Source: Maricaulis sp034670125 (lineage in GTDB: Bacteria > Pseudomonadota > Alphaproteobacteria > Caulobacterales > Maricaulaceae). From it: a stretch of DNA of 64,000 bases. The translations under genes were made by a program, and so were the position numbers. Numbering within the stretch: position 1 is the stretch's first letter; every line of letters begins with the position of its first letter. The notes under the pieces were generated by a model. That model worked only from the letters and a program-made list of their open reading frames with translations. It was not told where the DNA came from and did not search any database. Positions 7,756 through 14,750 of this stretch are shown here, in pieces. The DNA lies in contig NZ_JAXMOC010000001.1 of assembly GCF_034670125.1 (NCBI RefSeq), positions 186,001-250,000 on the forward strand, read 5' to 3'.

Positions 7756-8259
7756 GTGCATGTCATGCAAGCTCAACCGACATACACACGGCCCACGTCC
7801 GGCCAGCTTGGAACAGCCGCAGAAATCCTTGTGGCCTGCCAGTTGATGATCGCATCAAAGGGGCGACTATCGAGCTATGTGCCGCTTGTCGACGCTGACG
7901 GTATCGACGTGATGGTCCACGACAAAGTCACACACCGCGCGATCGGCCTGCAGATCAAGAGCTGGACCTTCCAGGATGAAACGCGGCCACAAACGGTCCA
8001 GTTTGATGTCGGGATATCAACCTGGCGCGATGATCCGGGCCTTTACCTGCTGGCGGTTGCGATCGATGGCCAAAATGCCAAGCTTGAGAGCGCGTGGCTG
8101 ATGCCCTCCGGAACGGTGCAGACCGTCGCCAATATGGGCAAACGCAAAATGAGCCTGGTTCCCAATCACCGCCCGACGAGCAAGGATCGGTACACACCTT
8201 ACCGCCTGCACCACATGGCGCAGGTCGCGGATGCCCTCATCGCGGCAATCGAGGCGTGA
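7756..8259 (+). CDS. PD-(D/E)XK nuclease-like protein
   Basis: The 167-residue protein reads GQLGTAAEILVACQLMIASK, then VDADGIDVMVHD and IGLQIKSW. This gives E23, D51 and Q66-x-K68, the pattern of small PD-(D/E)XK folds related to group I intron-associated endonucleases (PF11645-like). It may cut or bind DNA; no target is inferable. It starts at GTG 7756 or ATG 7765, neither with an evident ribosome-binding site. A TTGACT (7727-7732) could serve as its -35 element. It is transcribed divergently from the controller gene across the C-box, which makes it the most likely regulated partner. Its stop overlaps the next GTG start (GTGA). Confidence 0.65.
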   Translation: MHVMQAQPTYTRPTSGQLGTAAEILVACQLMIASKGRLSSYVPLVDADGIDVMVHDKVTHRAIGLQIKSWTFQDETRPQTVQFDVGISTWRDDPGLYLLAVAIDGQNAKLESAWLMPSGTVQTVANMGKRKMSLVPNHRPTSKDRYTPYRLHHMAQVADALIAAIEA

Positions 8260-8456
8260 CAGCATCCCCGGATGAGATTGATCTCTTTCATCATCTCGCC
8301 GCGCAGGCGACGGGCGAACTGGAAGACGCAGCCACGCTGACCGTCGAACACCAGACGGGGCCCCTTCCCAATTCTCTGGCGCCTTTGATCAGGCGTACTG
8401 AGGCAGCGATGGCACTGATCAGAGCGGCCCAAACAATAGTTGACCGACACCGCTAA
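8256..8456 (+). CDS. Small protein coupled to the PD-(D/E)XK gene
   Basis: This 66-residue protein starts at a GTG overlapping the upstream stop codon (GTGA) and reads VTASPDEIDLFHHLAAQATG at its start. It is predicted helical and has no recognised domain. The tight overlap suggests translational coupling with the nuclease-like protein. I cannot tell whether it is an antitoxin or immunity-like partner; the name would be speculation. The coding frame is plausible from the overlap and its uninterrupted length, but evidence is limited. Confidence 0.5.
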   Translation: MTASPDEIDLFHHLAAQATGELEDAATLTVEHQTGPLPNSLAPLIRRTEAAMALIRAAQTIVDRHR

Positions 8457-8493
8457 AAACTGAGGATCCGGCGCAGGAAAGGAAACCTGCCCG

Positions 8494-9201
8494 ATGACCA
8501 GACCCAGAGCCCCTCGAACCGGCGAAGACGGGGTAGAGCCGATTGACGTCAGCCAGCTGGTTGCCAAAGTCCCCGTCTGGCTGGATCGCCTTTGCGAGAT
8601 TGGGGGTCAGATCGATCGAGACGTCGCCGCCGCCGAGCTTCGCCACATCGCAATGTCTATGCTGGGCGGGCATAGCCAAGGCACCGAAGCTTTCACGATC
8701 AGGGAAGCCAAGGACGGGTTGCTTGGATTTCTCAAGCGCCCTGGCACTGACGCTGCGCTCCGGCTTAACAGTCGAGCCGAGGCAGCCTTGCTGGATGTGC
8801 TCTGGTTGATCCCGCCGCCCCCAGAACTTGCCCACGGGCAATCAGCAACGGAGGCCTATCTTGAAGGGCATCTGACGACCGAGACCCTCTGCGCTGCAGC
8901 CGAAGATGCTCTAATCAGGATTGATACGCCGCGGCTGACCAGGGCCGGTGTACCGGCGAAAGGGCACGGGCGCCCTCGGTCCGACACGCTTGAATGGGCG
9001 GTGGATTGCCTCTGCGAGCTCTGGGAAAGGAGCACCGGTACAACGGTCACCAGCTGGAACTCGTCGCACAACGAATACAGCTCAACCTCTACTTCGCCGG
9101 CCGGCATCTGGGTAACCGAAGTGATCTCGGCGCTCTCCGGCGACCACTTGGGGTCTGCCGTTCGCCGCCACGTCGACGCGTTTGTGAAAAGCCGAAAGTA
9201 G
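8494..9201 (+). CDS. Hypothetical protein of integrative-element type
   Basis: The 235-residue soluble protein has no recognised catalytic motif. Its C-terminal half (GHGRPRSDTLEWAVDCLCEL, then WERSTG and a final FVKSRK) resembles uncharacterised proteins often seen on alphaproteobacterial prophages and integrative elements, where a GRPR-like segment precedes a helical tail. It starts with ATG at 8494, preceded by an AGGAAAG element. It lies between the controller/nuclease group and the methyltransferase operon, on the same strand as both. Function unknown. Confidence 0.6.
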   Translation: MTRPRAPRTGEDGVEPIDVSQLVAKVPVWLDRLCEIGGQIDRDVAAAELRHIAMSMLGGHSQGTEAFTIREAKDGLLGFLKRPGTDAALRLNSRAEAALLDVLWLIPPPPELAHGQSATEAYLEGHLTTETLCAAAEDALIRIDTPRLTRAGVPAKGHGRPRSDTLEWAVDCLCELWERSTGTTVTSWNSSHNEYSSTSTSPAGIWVTEVISALSGDHLGSAVRRHVDAFVKSRK

Positions 9202-9293
9202 CTGCTTGAGCCTGATGGGACCCTTTCGTCGCTACACCCGTTGAGCATCATCGTTCAGTTGGGAGCCTCCTGAAACCCAAAAAGGGGGCTTCA

Positions 9294-9521
9294 ATGCCTT
9301 TATACAAGCCGCCGCCACTTCCGGCCGGCTACCATCACTTCCGCAGCGACCTTGTTTTCTTCCAGGACGAGCGAACAGGACAGCTCACCCAAGGGTGGGT
9401 CTATTCAATCGTTCACTGGGCATCTGGCGAGACGATCAGGTCATTCGGCGAAGACATCGTTGAGATGGTCCATCTCATCGACATTCGTACCGTGCTTCCT
9501 GTCTTCGGAGGCGCATCATGA
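9294..9521 (+). CDS. Small hypothetical protein, first gene of the methyltransferase operon
   Basis: The 75-residue protein begins MPLYKPPPLPAGYHHFRSDL and is rich in aromatic residues. It has no recognised family. An AAGGGGGC sequence sits a suitable distance before the ATG. Its stop overlaps the ATG of the ParB-like methyltransferase gene by 4 bp (ATGA), so it is translated in the same operon. Its role is unknown. Confidence 0.6.
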   Translation: MPLYKPPPLPAGYHHFRSDLVFFQDERTGQLTQGWVYSIVHWASGETIRSFGEDIVEMVHLIDIRTVLPVFGGAS

Positions 9522-10828
9522 CTGCTCCGATCCGAGACCTGCGCGTGGAAACGGTGTCGATTCGCGCACTCAAGGCCTACTCGAATAATCCTCGCACTCA
9601 TTCGAAACGTCAGATCGAGCAGGTCGCGGCCAGTATCCAGGCATTTGGCTGGACTAACCCGATCCTGGTCAGTGACGAGCTTGATATCATTGCCGGACAT
9701 GGCCGTCTGGAGGCCGCAAAGTCTCTTGACCTGAAAGAGGTTCCGGTGATGCGGCTGTCCGGGATGAGCGACGCGCAGCAGCGCGCTTACGTCATTGCGG
9801 ATAATCGTCTGGCCGAGACGGCCGGCTGGGATGATGAACTCCTGAAACTGGAGATCGGCGGGCTGATCGAGATGGATCTGGATTTCCAGATCGAGACGAT
9901 CGGTTTCGAGACTGGCGAGATCGATGTGATCCTGGCCGGTGAAGAGACGCCGGAGGAGGCCGAGGAGGTGCCGCCGCCAGACGACGGGACGGCGGTCACC
10001 AGGCTTGGCGATGTCTGGCATCTGGGCCGGCATCGGTTGGTGTGCGGCGATGCGCTTGATGGGGCGACTTACGCCGCGGTGCTGGGCGATGAAGTCGTGG
10101 ACACCTGCTTCACCGATCCGCCGTACAACGTGCCGATCGCCGGACATGTCAGCGGGCTGGGAAAGAAGACTCACGACGAGTTCGTCATGGCGTCGGGTGA
10201 GATGACTGATGCGGAATTCTCGGGCTTTCTCCAGACCATGGCCGCGCGCATCAGCGCTGCCCTGAGACCTGGCGGAATCACGTTTGCCTGCATGGACTGG
10301 CGTCATATCTGCGAGCTTGTGGCTGCTGGCGAGGGCGAGATTGGTGAGCTGAAGAACATCTGCGTCTGGAACAAGGAGGTGGGCGGCATGGGATCGCTCT
10401 ATCGGTCCAAACATGAGCTTGTCGCGGTGTTTGCCAAGCGCGGCGGCCGGCACACGAATAATGTCCAGCTGGGCAGGTTTGGCCGCAACCGGACCAATGT
10501 CTGGGACTATCCAGGGGTAGCAGGCCGGCGAGACGAGTTGGCGATGCACCCGACCGTCAAGCCGACCACCATGGTGGCTGATGCGATCAAGGATGTGACG
10601 CCGCTGGAAGGTCTGGTGCTTGATCCGTTCGGAGGGTCCGGCTCAACGCTTCTGGCCGCTGAGGGATGCGGCCGGTCGGCAAGATTGATCGAACTGGATC
10701 CGCGCTATTGCGACCTCATCATCCGGCGTTTTGAAGCGGCAACGGGTGAGGACGCTCGTCTTGAGCAAACCAGCGAGCGTTTTTCGTTAGTGAGCGAGAT
10801 CCGTCTTGAGTGGGAGGGTCTGGAATGA
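9518..10828 (+). CDS. ParB-like domain / N6- or N4-DNA methyltransferase fusion
   Basis: Residues about 8-100 form a ParB/sulfiredoxin-like nuclease domain (NNPRTHSKRQIEQVAASIQA, IIAGHGRLEAA). Residues about 150-425 form an amino-methyltransferase of the beta class: the catalytic DPPY tetrad appears in CFTDPPYNVPIAG, and the SAM-binding motif appears late as LDPFGGSGSTLLAAE. Length is 436 residues, normal for this fusion. Such proteins are common on phages, gene-transfer agents and integrative elements, where they modify element DNA; the target sequence is not inferable. The gene overlaps its neighbours on both sides by 4 bp (ATGA), making a three-gene operon from 9294 to 11322. Confidence 0.9.
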   Translation: MTAPIRDLRVETVSIRALKAYSNNPRTHSKRQIEQVAASIQAFGWTNPILVSDELDIIAGHGRLEAAKSLDLKEVPVMRLSGMSDAQQRAYVIADNRLAETAGWDDELLKLEIGGLIEMDLDFQIETIGFETGEIDVILAGEETPEEAEEVPPPDDGTAVTRLGDVWHLGRHRLVCGDALDGATYAAVLGDEVVDTCFTDPPYNVPIAGHVSGLGKKTHDEFVMASGEMTDAEFSGFLQTMAARISAALRPGGITFACMDWRHICELVAAGEGEIGELKNICVWNKEVGGMGSLYRSKHELVAVFAKRGGRHTNNVQLGRFGRNRTNVWDYPGVAGRRDELAMHPTVKPTTMVADAIKDVTPLEGLVLDPFGGSGSTLLAAEGCGRSARLIELDPRYCDLIIRRFEAATGEDARLEQTSERFSLVSEIRLEWEGLE

Positions 10829-11322
10829 GCAAGGATTCTGCCGACTACGATATTGGATATGGCAAGCCGCCGGAGGCCACGCGCTTCAAGAAGGGACAGA
10901 GTGGAAATCCGCGAGGCCGGCCGAAAAAGCAGCCCAAGGACGTGGCCGCCCACATGGCAGACCTGCTTGATGAAAAGCGGACCGTCCAGATGAACGGGAA
11001 GTCCGTCAAGATGACAGGCAATGAATTGATGGCCCGGCGACTTATGGAAAAGGCCATGAAAGGCGATGCCAAGGCGTTCGAGAAGGTGCACCAGCTTGCA
11101 GCTCAACACGCCGAGGAGGAAGCACGTCGTGACAGGAAGGCCAGAACCAGAGGCGACATCAAGATTCTGCTCGTGGATCCTGGCATGGGCCGGGAGGAAG
11201 GTCTCACGACGGCAGGCGAGCGGACCCTGGTAGAGAAGGACGGAAAGGCAATCGTCACGGAGTCCTGGCCAGGCTATGAGCCGAACGAGGAAGGGGAAAC
11301 TGACGACGACCCGGGCCTCTAG
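10825..11322 (+). CDS. DUF5681 domain protein
   Basis: The 165-residue basic protein contains the DUF5681 signature RFKKGQSGNPRGRPKK near its N terminus, followed by helices with LMARRLMEKAMKGDAKAF. Function is unknown. The family usually lies next to ParB-like methyltransferases and terminase-type genes on phages and mobile elements, as it does here. The start is the ATG at 10825, which overlaps the methyltransferase stop (ATGA) and has a GGGAGG ribosome-binding site; a longer reading from 10810 is less likely. No terminase gene follows, which suggests a trimmed or non-phage element. Confidence 0.8.
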   Translation: MSKDSADYDIGYGKPPEATRFKKGQSGNPRGRPKKQPKDVAAHMADLLDEKRTVQMNGKSVKMTGNELMARRLMEKAMKGDAKAFEKVHQLAAQHAEEEARRDRKARTRGDIKILLVDPGMGREEGLTTAGERTLVEKDGKAIVTESWPGYEPNEEGETDDDPGL

Positions 11323-11539
11323 GCCTTACGCCCCAGGGCGGCAAACAGAACAATGATAGTGACATCGCCGCGGCCCGTCCTGCTCCCCAGGGCGGGCCGG
11401 CGTGTATCTGGAGACTGGACTTGGCCCGCGACCCGAGCATGCATGGTGGCCACGCCCGGCTGGACCTGATCGAGAGGTTCCGGGCTCGTCCCAGTGCGGC
11501 CCCGCGCATCCCGCGCGGCGGCCACACCGGAGACCCATC
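11323..11539. other. Intergenic stretch with GC-rich hairpin
   Basis: A gap of about 217 bp between the DUF5681 and DUF3489 genes. It contains a GC-rich inverted repeat (GGCCCG ... CGGGCC around 11372-11399) with no following T-run, so terminator function is doubtful. No credible small gene was seen. Confidence 0.35.
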
Positions 11540-12013
11540 ATGTCCAAACTCACCAAAGCCCATATCACTATTCTCGACGCGCTCAGCGGTAAGGACGGCC
11601 CGATCCCGATTGACCAACTCTCAGGCCTTCCGGCCGCGGGGCCGGCACTCAGTTCCCATCTCGAACACCTCTCCAGCCGGGGTTTTGTCACCAGGACCGG
11701 CAAGGCGATCGCGCTCACCGAGGTCGGCAAGGCGGCCCTGACCAATGCGCCGCCCACGATAGCGGATCAGAAGACGCCCAAGCCCGCGGCGAAGGAGCCT
11801 GGCGCCCCGCCAACCAAAAAGTCCCGCCTGGTCGCGCTCCTGAAATCCGACACCGGCGCCACCGTGCCCGACCTGGCCACCGCACTCGACTGGCTCCCCC
11901 ATACGACGCGGGCGGCGCTGACCGGGCTAAAGAAATCCGGCTACGAGATCGACAAACTGCCCCCGTTCGAAGGAAGCCGGTCCTCGCGCTACAAACTCGT
12001 CGAGGCGGCCTGA
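11540..12013 (+). CDS. DUF3489 domain protein
   Basis: The 157-residue protein has a winged-helix-like N-terminal half (HITILDALSG ... GFVTRTGKAIALTEVGKAAL), a Lys/Pro/Ala linker and a C-terminal DUF3489 domain (KKSRLVALLKSDTGATVPDL, ALDWLPHTTRAALTGLKK). DUF3489 proteins regularly sit upstream of DUF2924 and a large serine recombinase in alphaproteobacteria. This suggests a DNA-binding accessory or regulator of that recombinase, which is inference. The start is the ATG at 11540. The stop overlaps the next start (TGATG). Confidence 0.85.
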   Translation: MSKLTKAHITILDALSGKDGPIPIDQLSGLPAAGPALSSHLEHLSSRGFVTRTGKAIALTEVGKAALTNAPPTIADQKTPKPAAKEPGAPPTKKSRLVALLKSDTGATVPDLATALDWLPHTTRAALTGLKKSGYEIDKLPPFEGSRSSRYKLVEAA

Positions 12014-12450
12014 TGGCTCGGCGCAATCGCAAGATCGAGATCGATCTTGAAGGTCTCTTGGACAAGGCACGCGACGAGCTGGTGGCGATCTGGATGGCGA
12101 GCTTTGCGAGCAAGCCCCCGCGCGGTCTCAGCCAGGCCTTCCTCGCCCGCCTTGTGGCCTATGACCTTCAGGCCGACGCCAGGGGCGGGATCAGCCCGCG
12201 CCTCGAAAAGCGCCTGCTTTCCATGGCCGCTGGCGAAACACCCAAGCCCTGCGCCCCCAAGCTCAAACCCGGCGCGCAGCTCATGCGAACATGGAATGGC
12301 GTCACCCACCGGGTTGATGTTGTTGAAGAGGGCTATCGGTACAAGGAGGAGACATACGCCTCCCTTTCCGCCATCGCCAGGACGATAACCGGCACCCACT
12401 GGTCCGGGCCGCGCTTCTTCGGCCTCATCACCCGCAAGAAAGCCGCGTGA
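12013..12450 (+). CDS. DUF2924 domain protein
   Basis: The 145-residue basic protein matches DUF2924: LSQAFLARLVAYDLQADARG in the middle, then LKPGAQLMRTWNGVTHRVDV and a C-terminal YASLSAIARTITGTHWSGPR segment ending FFGL. The function is not established; it is the constant middle gene of the DUF3489-DUF2924-recombinase triad. It overlaps both neighbours by one base (TGATG junctions), so the three are translated as one operon. The C-terminal SAIA..ITG..WSGP..FGL block resembles a small DNA-binding fold. Confidence 0.88.
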   Translation: MARRNRKIEIDLEGLLDKARDELVAIWMASFASKPPRGLSQAFLARLVAYDLQADARGGISPRLEKRLLSMAAGETPKPCAPKLKPGAQLMRTWNGVTHRVDVVEEGYRYKEETYASLSAIARTITGTHWSGPRFFGLITRKKAA

Positions 12451-14183
12451 TGGAAACGCCCTCAAGCGGCGATCGCCGCACGATCCGCTGCGCGATCTAC
12501 ACCCGCAAATCATCCGAGGAAGGCCTGGATCAGGAATTCAACTCGCTCGATGCCCAGTTCGAAGCCTGCGCCGCCTATATCGCCAGCCAGAAGGCGGAAG
12601 GCTGGAAGATGGTTCCGGAGCGCTATGATGATGGCGGCATCTCCGGCGGCACGCTGGAACGCCCAGGTATCCAGCGGCTCATGGCGGACGTGGATGCCGG
12701 CCGTGTCGACATGATCGTGGTCTACAAGATCGACCGGCTGACCCGTTCCCTCGCGGACTTCTCCCGCCTGATCGATCGGCTCGATGCCGCCAACTGCTCC
12801 TTCGTCTCGGTCACCCAGGCCTTCAACACCTCGACCTCGATGGGCCGGCTGACCTTGAACGTGCTTTTGTCCTTTGCCCAGTTTGAACGCGAGGTCACAT
12901 CCGAGCGCATTCGCGACAAGATCGCGGCCTCCAAGAAGAAGGGTCTGTGGATGGGCGGTATGGTGCCCATGGGATACGATGTCGATCCCGACCCGAAGGT
13001 CAGGGGCCTGGTGATCAATCCTGCCGAGGCGGAACACATCAGCACGCTCTTCGCGCTTTATGATGAGCACGAATGCCTCTCTGCCGTTGCCGCCAAGGCC
13101 AGGGACCAGGGCATCCGGTCCAAGCACCGGGTGTTCGCGTCAGGCCGCGAATTTGGTGGCGCGGTCCTGTCGCACGGCGCGGTCCACAATATCCTGACCA
13201 ATCCGATCTATGTCGGGCGCATCCGGCACAAGCATCTGGTCCATGACGGCCAGCACGAGGCAATCATCAGCGACGAGCTCTGGAGCCGGGTTCAGGACAA
13301 GCTCCAGGCCCACGCGGCCCGGCCGCGGGTGCGAGACCCGATCACCCGGAAACTCAAACAGCCTGATGCCAAGTCACTGCTGGCCGGCAAGCTCTACGAT
13401 GAGGCGGGTGACCGGTTGACGCCCAGCCACTCTCGGCGGGCAACACAAACCGGGCACAAGCGCATTCGCTACTATGTCTCACGACGCCTGATGCAAGGTA
13501 GCAAGGATGACCCCTCCGGCTGGCGTCTGCCCGCCCTCAAGCTGGAGCGGGCAGTTTGTGGCGCGATCGCGGATCACCTCGCCGAAGCCGGCGATACGAT
13601 CTTTCACGATGCCGATCCCATCGCGCTTTACAGGGCGCAAGACGGTATGCGCAGCGTCCATGACCGGCTGCGCGCCCGCGACGGCGAGCTGGTCCGGGCG
13701 CTTGTGGAGCGGGTCTTGATCGCGCCTCGACATCTTACCATTCAGCTCTCGGGCACGGGCATGGCAAGCGCGCTCGGGATTGCTCCCGATTCAATCGACC
13801 CCGACAAGCTGCGGATCGAGACCGGCTTTGAGCTGCGCCGGCGAGGTGTCGAGATCAAGATCGTCACCGGTCAGTTCGAGCGCGCGCCCGACCAGACGCT
13901 GATCAACGCCATCGCCAAGGCCCGACAGTGGATGTCAGAAACCCGGCGCGGGATCTCCCTGGCCGCGATCGGCCGGCGTTATGGATGGACTGACAGTCCA
14001 GTGAGGCAACGCATCCGCCTGGCTTTCCTCTCTCCGGAGATAACCGCCGCCATCCTCAACGGTCGTCAGCCGCCCGAGCTGACACTGCAATATCTCCTGA
14101 CCCACCCCATTGCGCTCGACTGGAATGAGCAGGCCAGAACGCTTGGATTTATCGACGGCAAAATTCCCTGTTCGGCGAAATAA
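12450..14183 (+). CDS. Large serine recombinase (integrase)
   Basis: The 577-residue protein has an N-terminal resolvase domain with the catalytic Ser21 in IYTRKSSEEGLDQEFNSLDA. An active-site arginine stretch (VYKIDRLTRSLADF) follows, then a recombinase domain (about 175-290, ending NILTNPIYVGRIRHK). The region that is a zinc beta-ribbon in other large serine recombinases has no CxxC pairs here, as usual in this alphaproteobacterial subfamily. It catalyses site-specific integration and excision through a Ser-DNA intermediate. I chose the ATG at 12450, in a TGATG overlap with DUF2924; a GTG at 12447 is also possible. A partial decayed copy of its 3' end lies at 27.54 kb. Confidence 0.93.
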   Translation: METPSSGDRRTIRCAIYTRKSSEEGLDQEFNSLDAQFEACAAYIASQKAEGWKMVPERYDDGGISGGTLERPGIQRLMADVDAGRVDMIVVYKIDRLTRSLADFSRLIDRLDAANCSFVSVTQAFNTSTSMGRLTLNVLLSFAQFEREVTSERIRDKIAASKKKGLWMGGMVPMGYDVDPDPKVRGLVINPAEAEHISTLFALYDEHECLSAVAAKARDQGIRSKHRVFASGREFGGAVLSHGAVHNILTNPIYVGRIRHKHLVHDGQHEAIISDELWSRVQDKLQAHAARPRVRDPITRKLKQPDAKSLLAGKLYDEAGDRLTPSHSRRATQTGHKRIRYYVSRRLMQGSKDDPSGWRLPALKLERAVCGAIADHLAEAGDTIFHDADPIALYRAQDGMRSVHDRLRARDGELVRALVERVLIAPRHLTIQLSGTGMASALGIAPDSIDPDKLRIETGFELRRRGVEIKIVTGQFERAPDQTLINAIAKARQWMSETRRGISLAAIGRRYGWTDSPVRQRIRLAFLSPEITAAILNGRQPPELTLQYLLTHPIALDWNEQARTLGFIDGKIPCSAK

Positions 14184-14518
14184 TTTTCCCTGTTCTTGCC
14201 GGTAACAGGGAAAGCCAATTCCCTGTTATTGGGCGCAGGGAAACGCCTCACAACCCACTGAATTGTCGTGTTTAATTCCTCCCTATATCGGGAATATGGG
14301 GCTATTTTGCGCCAAATTCCCTGCGATCCGGGGAATACAGGGAAATCGCCCTACCCGATCTGCTCGAAAGCCCGGACAGAGACCGGTGGGCCATATCGCG
14401 CCTGGATCGCCGAGACACCCAAGTCTCCATGCAGGGAAAATTCCGCGAAGGCGCGGAGACACCGCGGAAATTGCGCGGCGCCGTTTTGTCTAACTCTTTC
14501 AGGAAGATATGTGGCGGT
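14045..14518 (+). repeat. Element terminus, copy A (recombinase 3' end plus flank, ending in an att-like core)
   Basis: This stretch is repeated, with divergence and an internal deletion of about 100 bp, at 27539-27886. Matching blocks include the recombinase codons around 14070-14158, a block from 14344 to 14440 and a final block that ends in ATATGTGGCGGT (14507-14518). In the second copy that 12-mer runs into the 3' end of tRNA-Ser. Identity stops there, as expected at a recombination core. Confidence 0.75.
14164..14438. repeat. Cluster of eight TTCCCTG/CAGGGAA motifs after the recombinase
   Basis: The heptamer occurs in direct orientation at 14164, 14186, 14219 and 14317, and as its complement at 14206, 14236, 14338 and 14432. 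Several copies extend to AATTCCCTGTT. Eight copies in 275 bp, beginning in the last codons of the recombinase gene, are far beyond chance. They may be binding sites for the recombinase or its DUF3489/DUF2924 partners, or part of the attachment region; this is inference. Confidence 0.75.
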
Positions 14519-14696
14519 AGTCGGAGTTTGGTGCGAGGTGGTCTCTGGAAGACAAGGATCGCGCACCCCGTCTTGCAGGTTCGCTTCGGTCTCCCTGCCA
14601 GGGATGGCGGAGTTGTCCGACCAAGGCGGACAGATCTCGAAGCTGCGCAGCGGCACAGCTCTATCGGCATCGAGCGACATCGCCCTTTAGCAGAAC
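14519..14696. other. Non-coding stretch between att-like core and the autotransporter terminator
   Basis: After the att-like core, about 180 bp show no gene, tRNA or recognisable repeat. The sequence beyond the core does not continue the tRNA-Ser body, so only the last bases of the tRNA end are duplicated here. Confidence 0.4.
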
Positions 14697-14723
14697 GGCC
14701 GCCCGGATCGTCTCCGGGCGGCC
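14697..14723 (-). terminator. Hairpin downstream of the giant autotransporter gene
   Basis: An 11-bp perfect stem (GGCCGCCCGGA at 14697-14707 pairing with 14713-14723) with a 5-nt loop lies about 28 bp after the stop codon. The minus-strand tail is GTTCTG, so it is U-poor; it is probably still the gene's transcription end. Confidence 0.6.
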
Positions 14724-14750
14724 GCCTTGTATTCGGGTTTGGGTCCAGCC

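Noticed and set aside
11372..11399. GC-rich hairpin after the DUF5681 gene as a terminator
   Set aside because: No U-rich tail; retained only as a note in the gap entry.
14519..14696. Possible truncated tRNA or attR copy of tRNA-Ser beyond the att-like core
   Set aside because: Only the terminal 12 bp match; no cloverleaf can be folded and the tRNA body is not continued.
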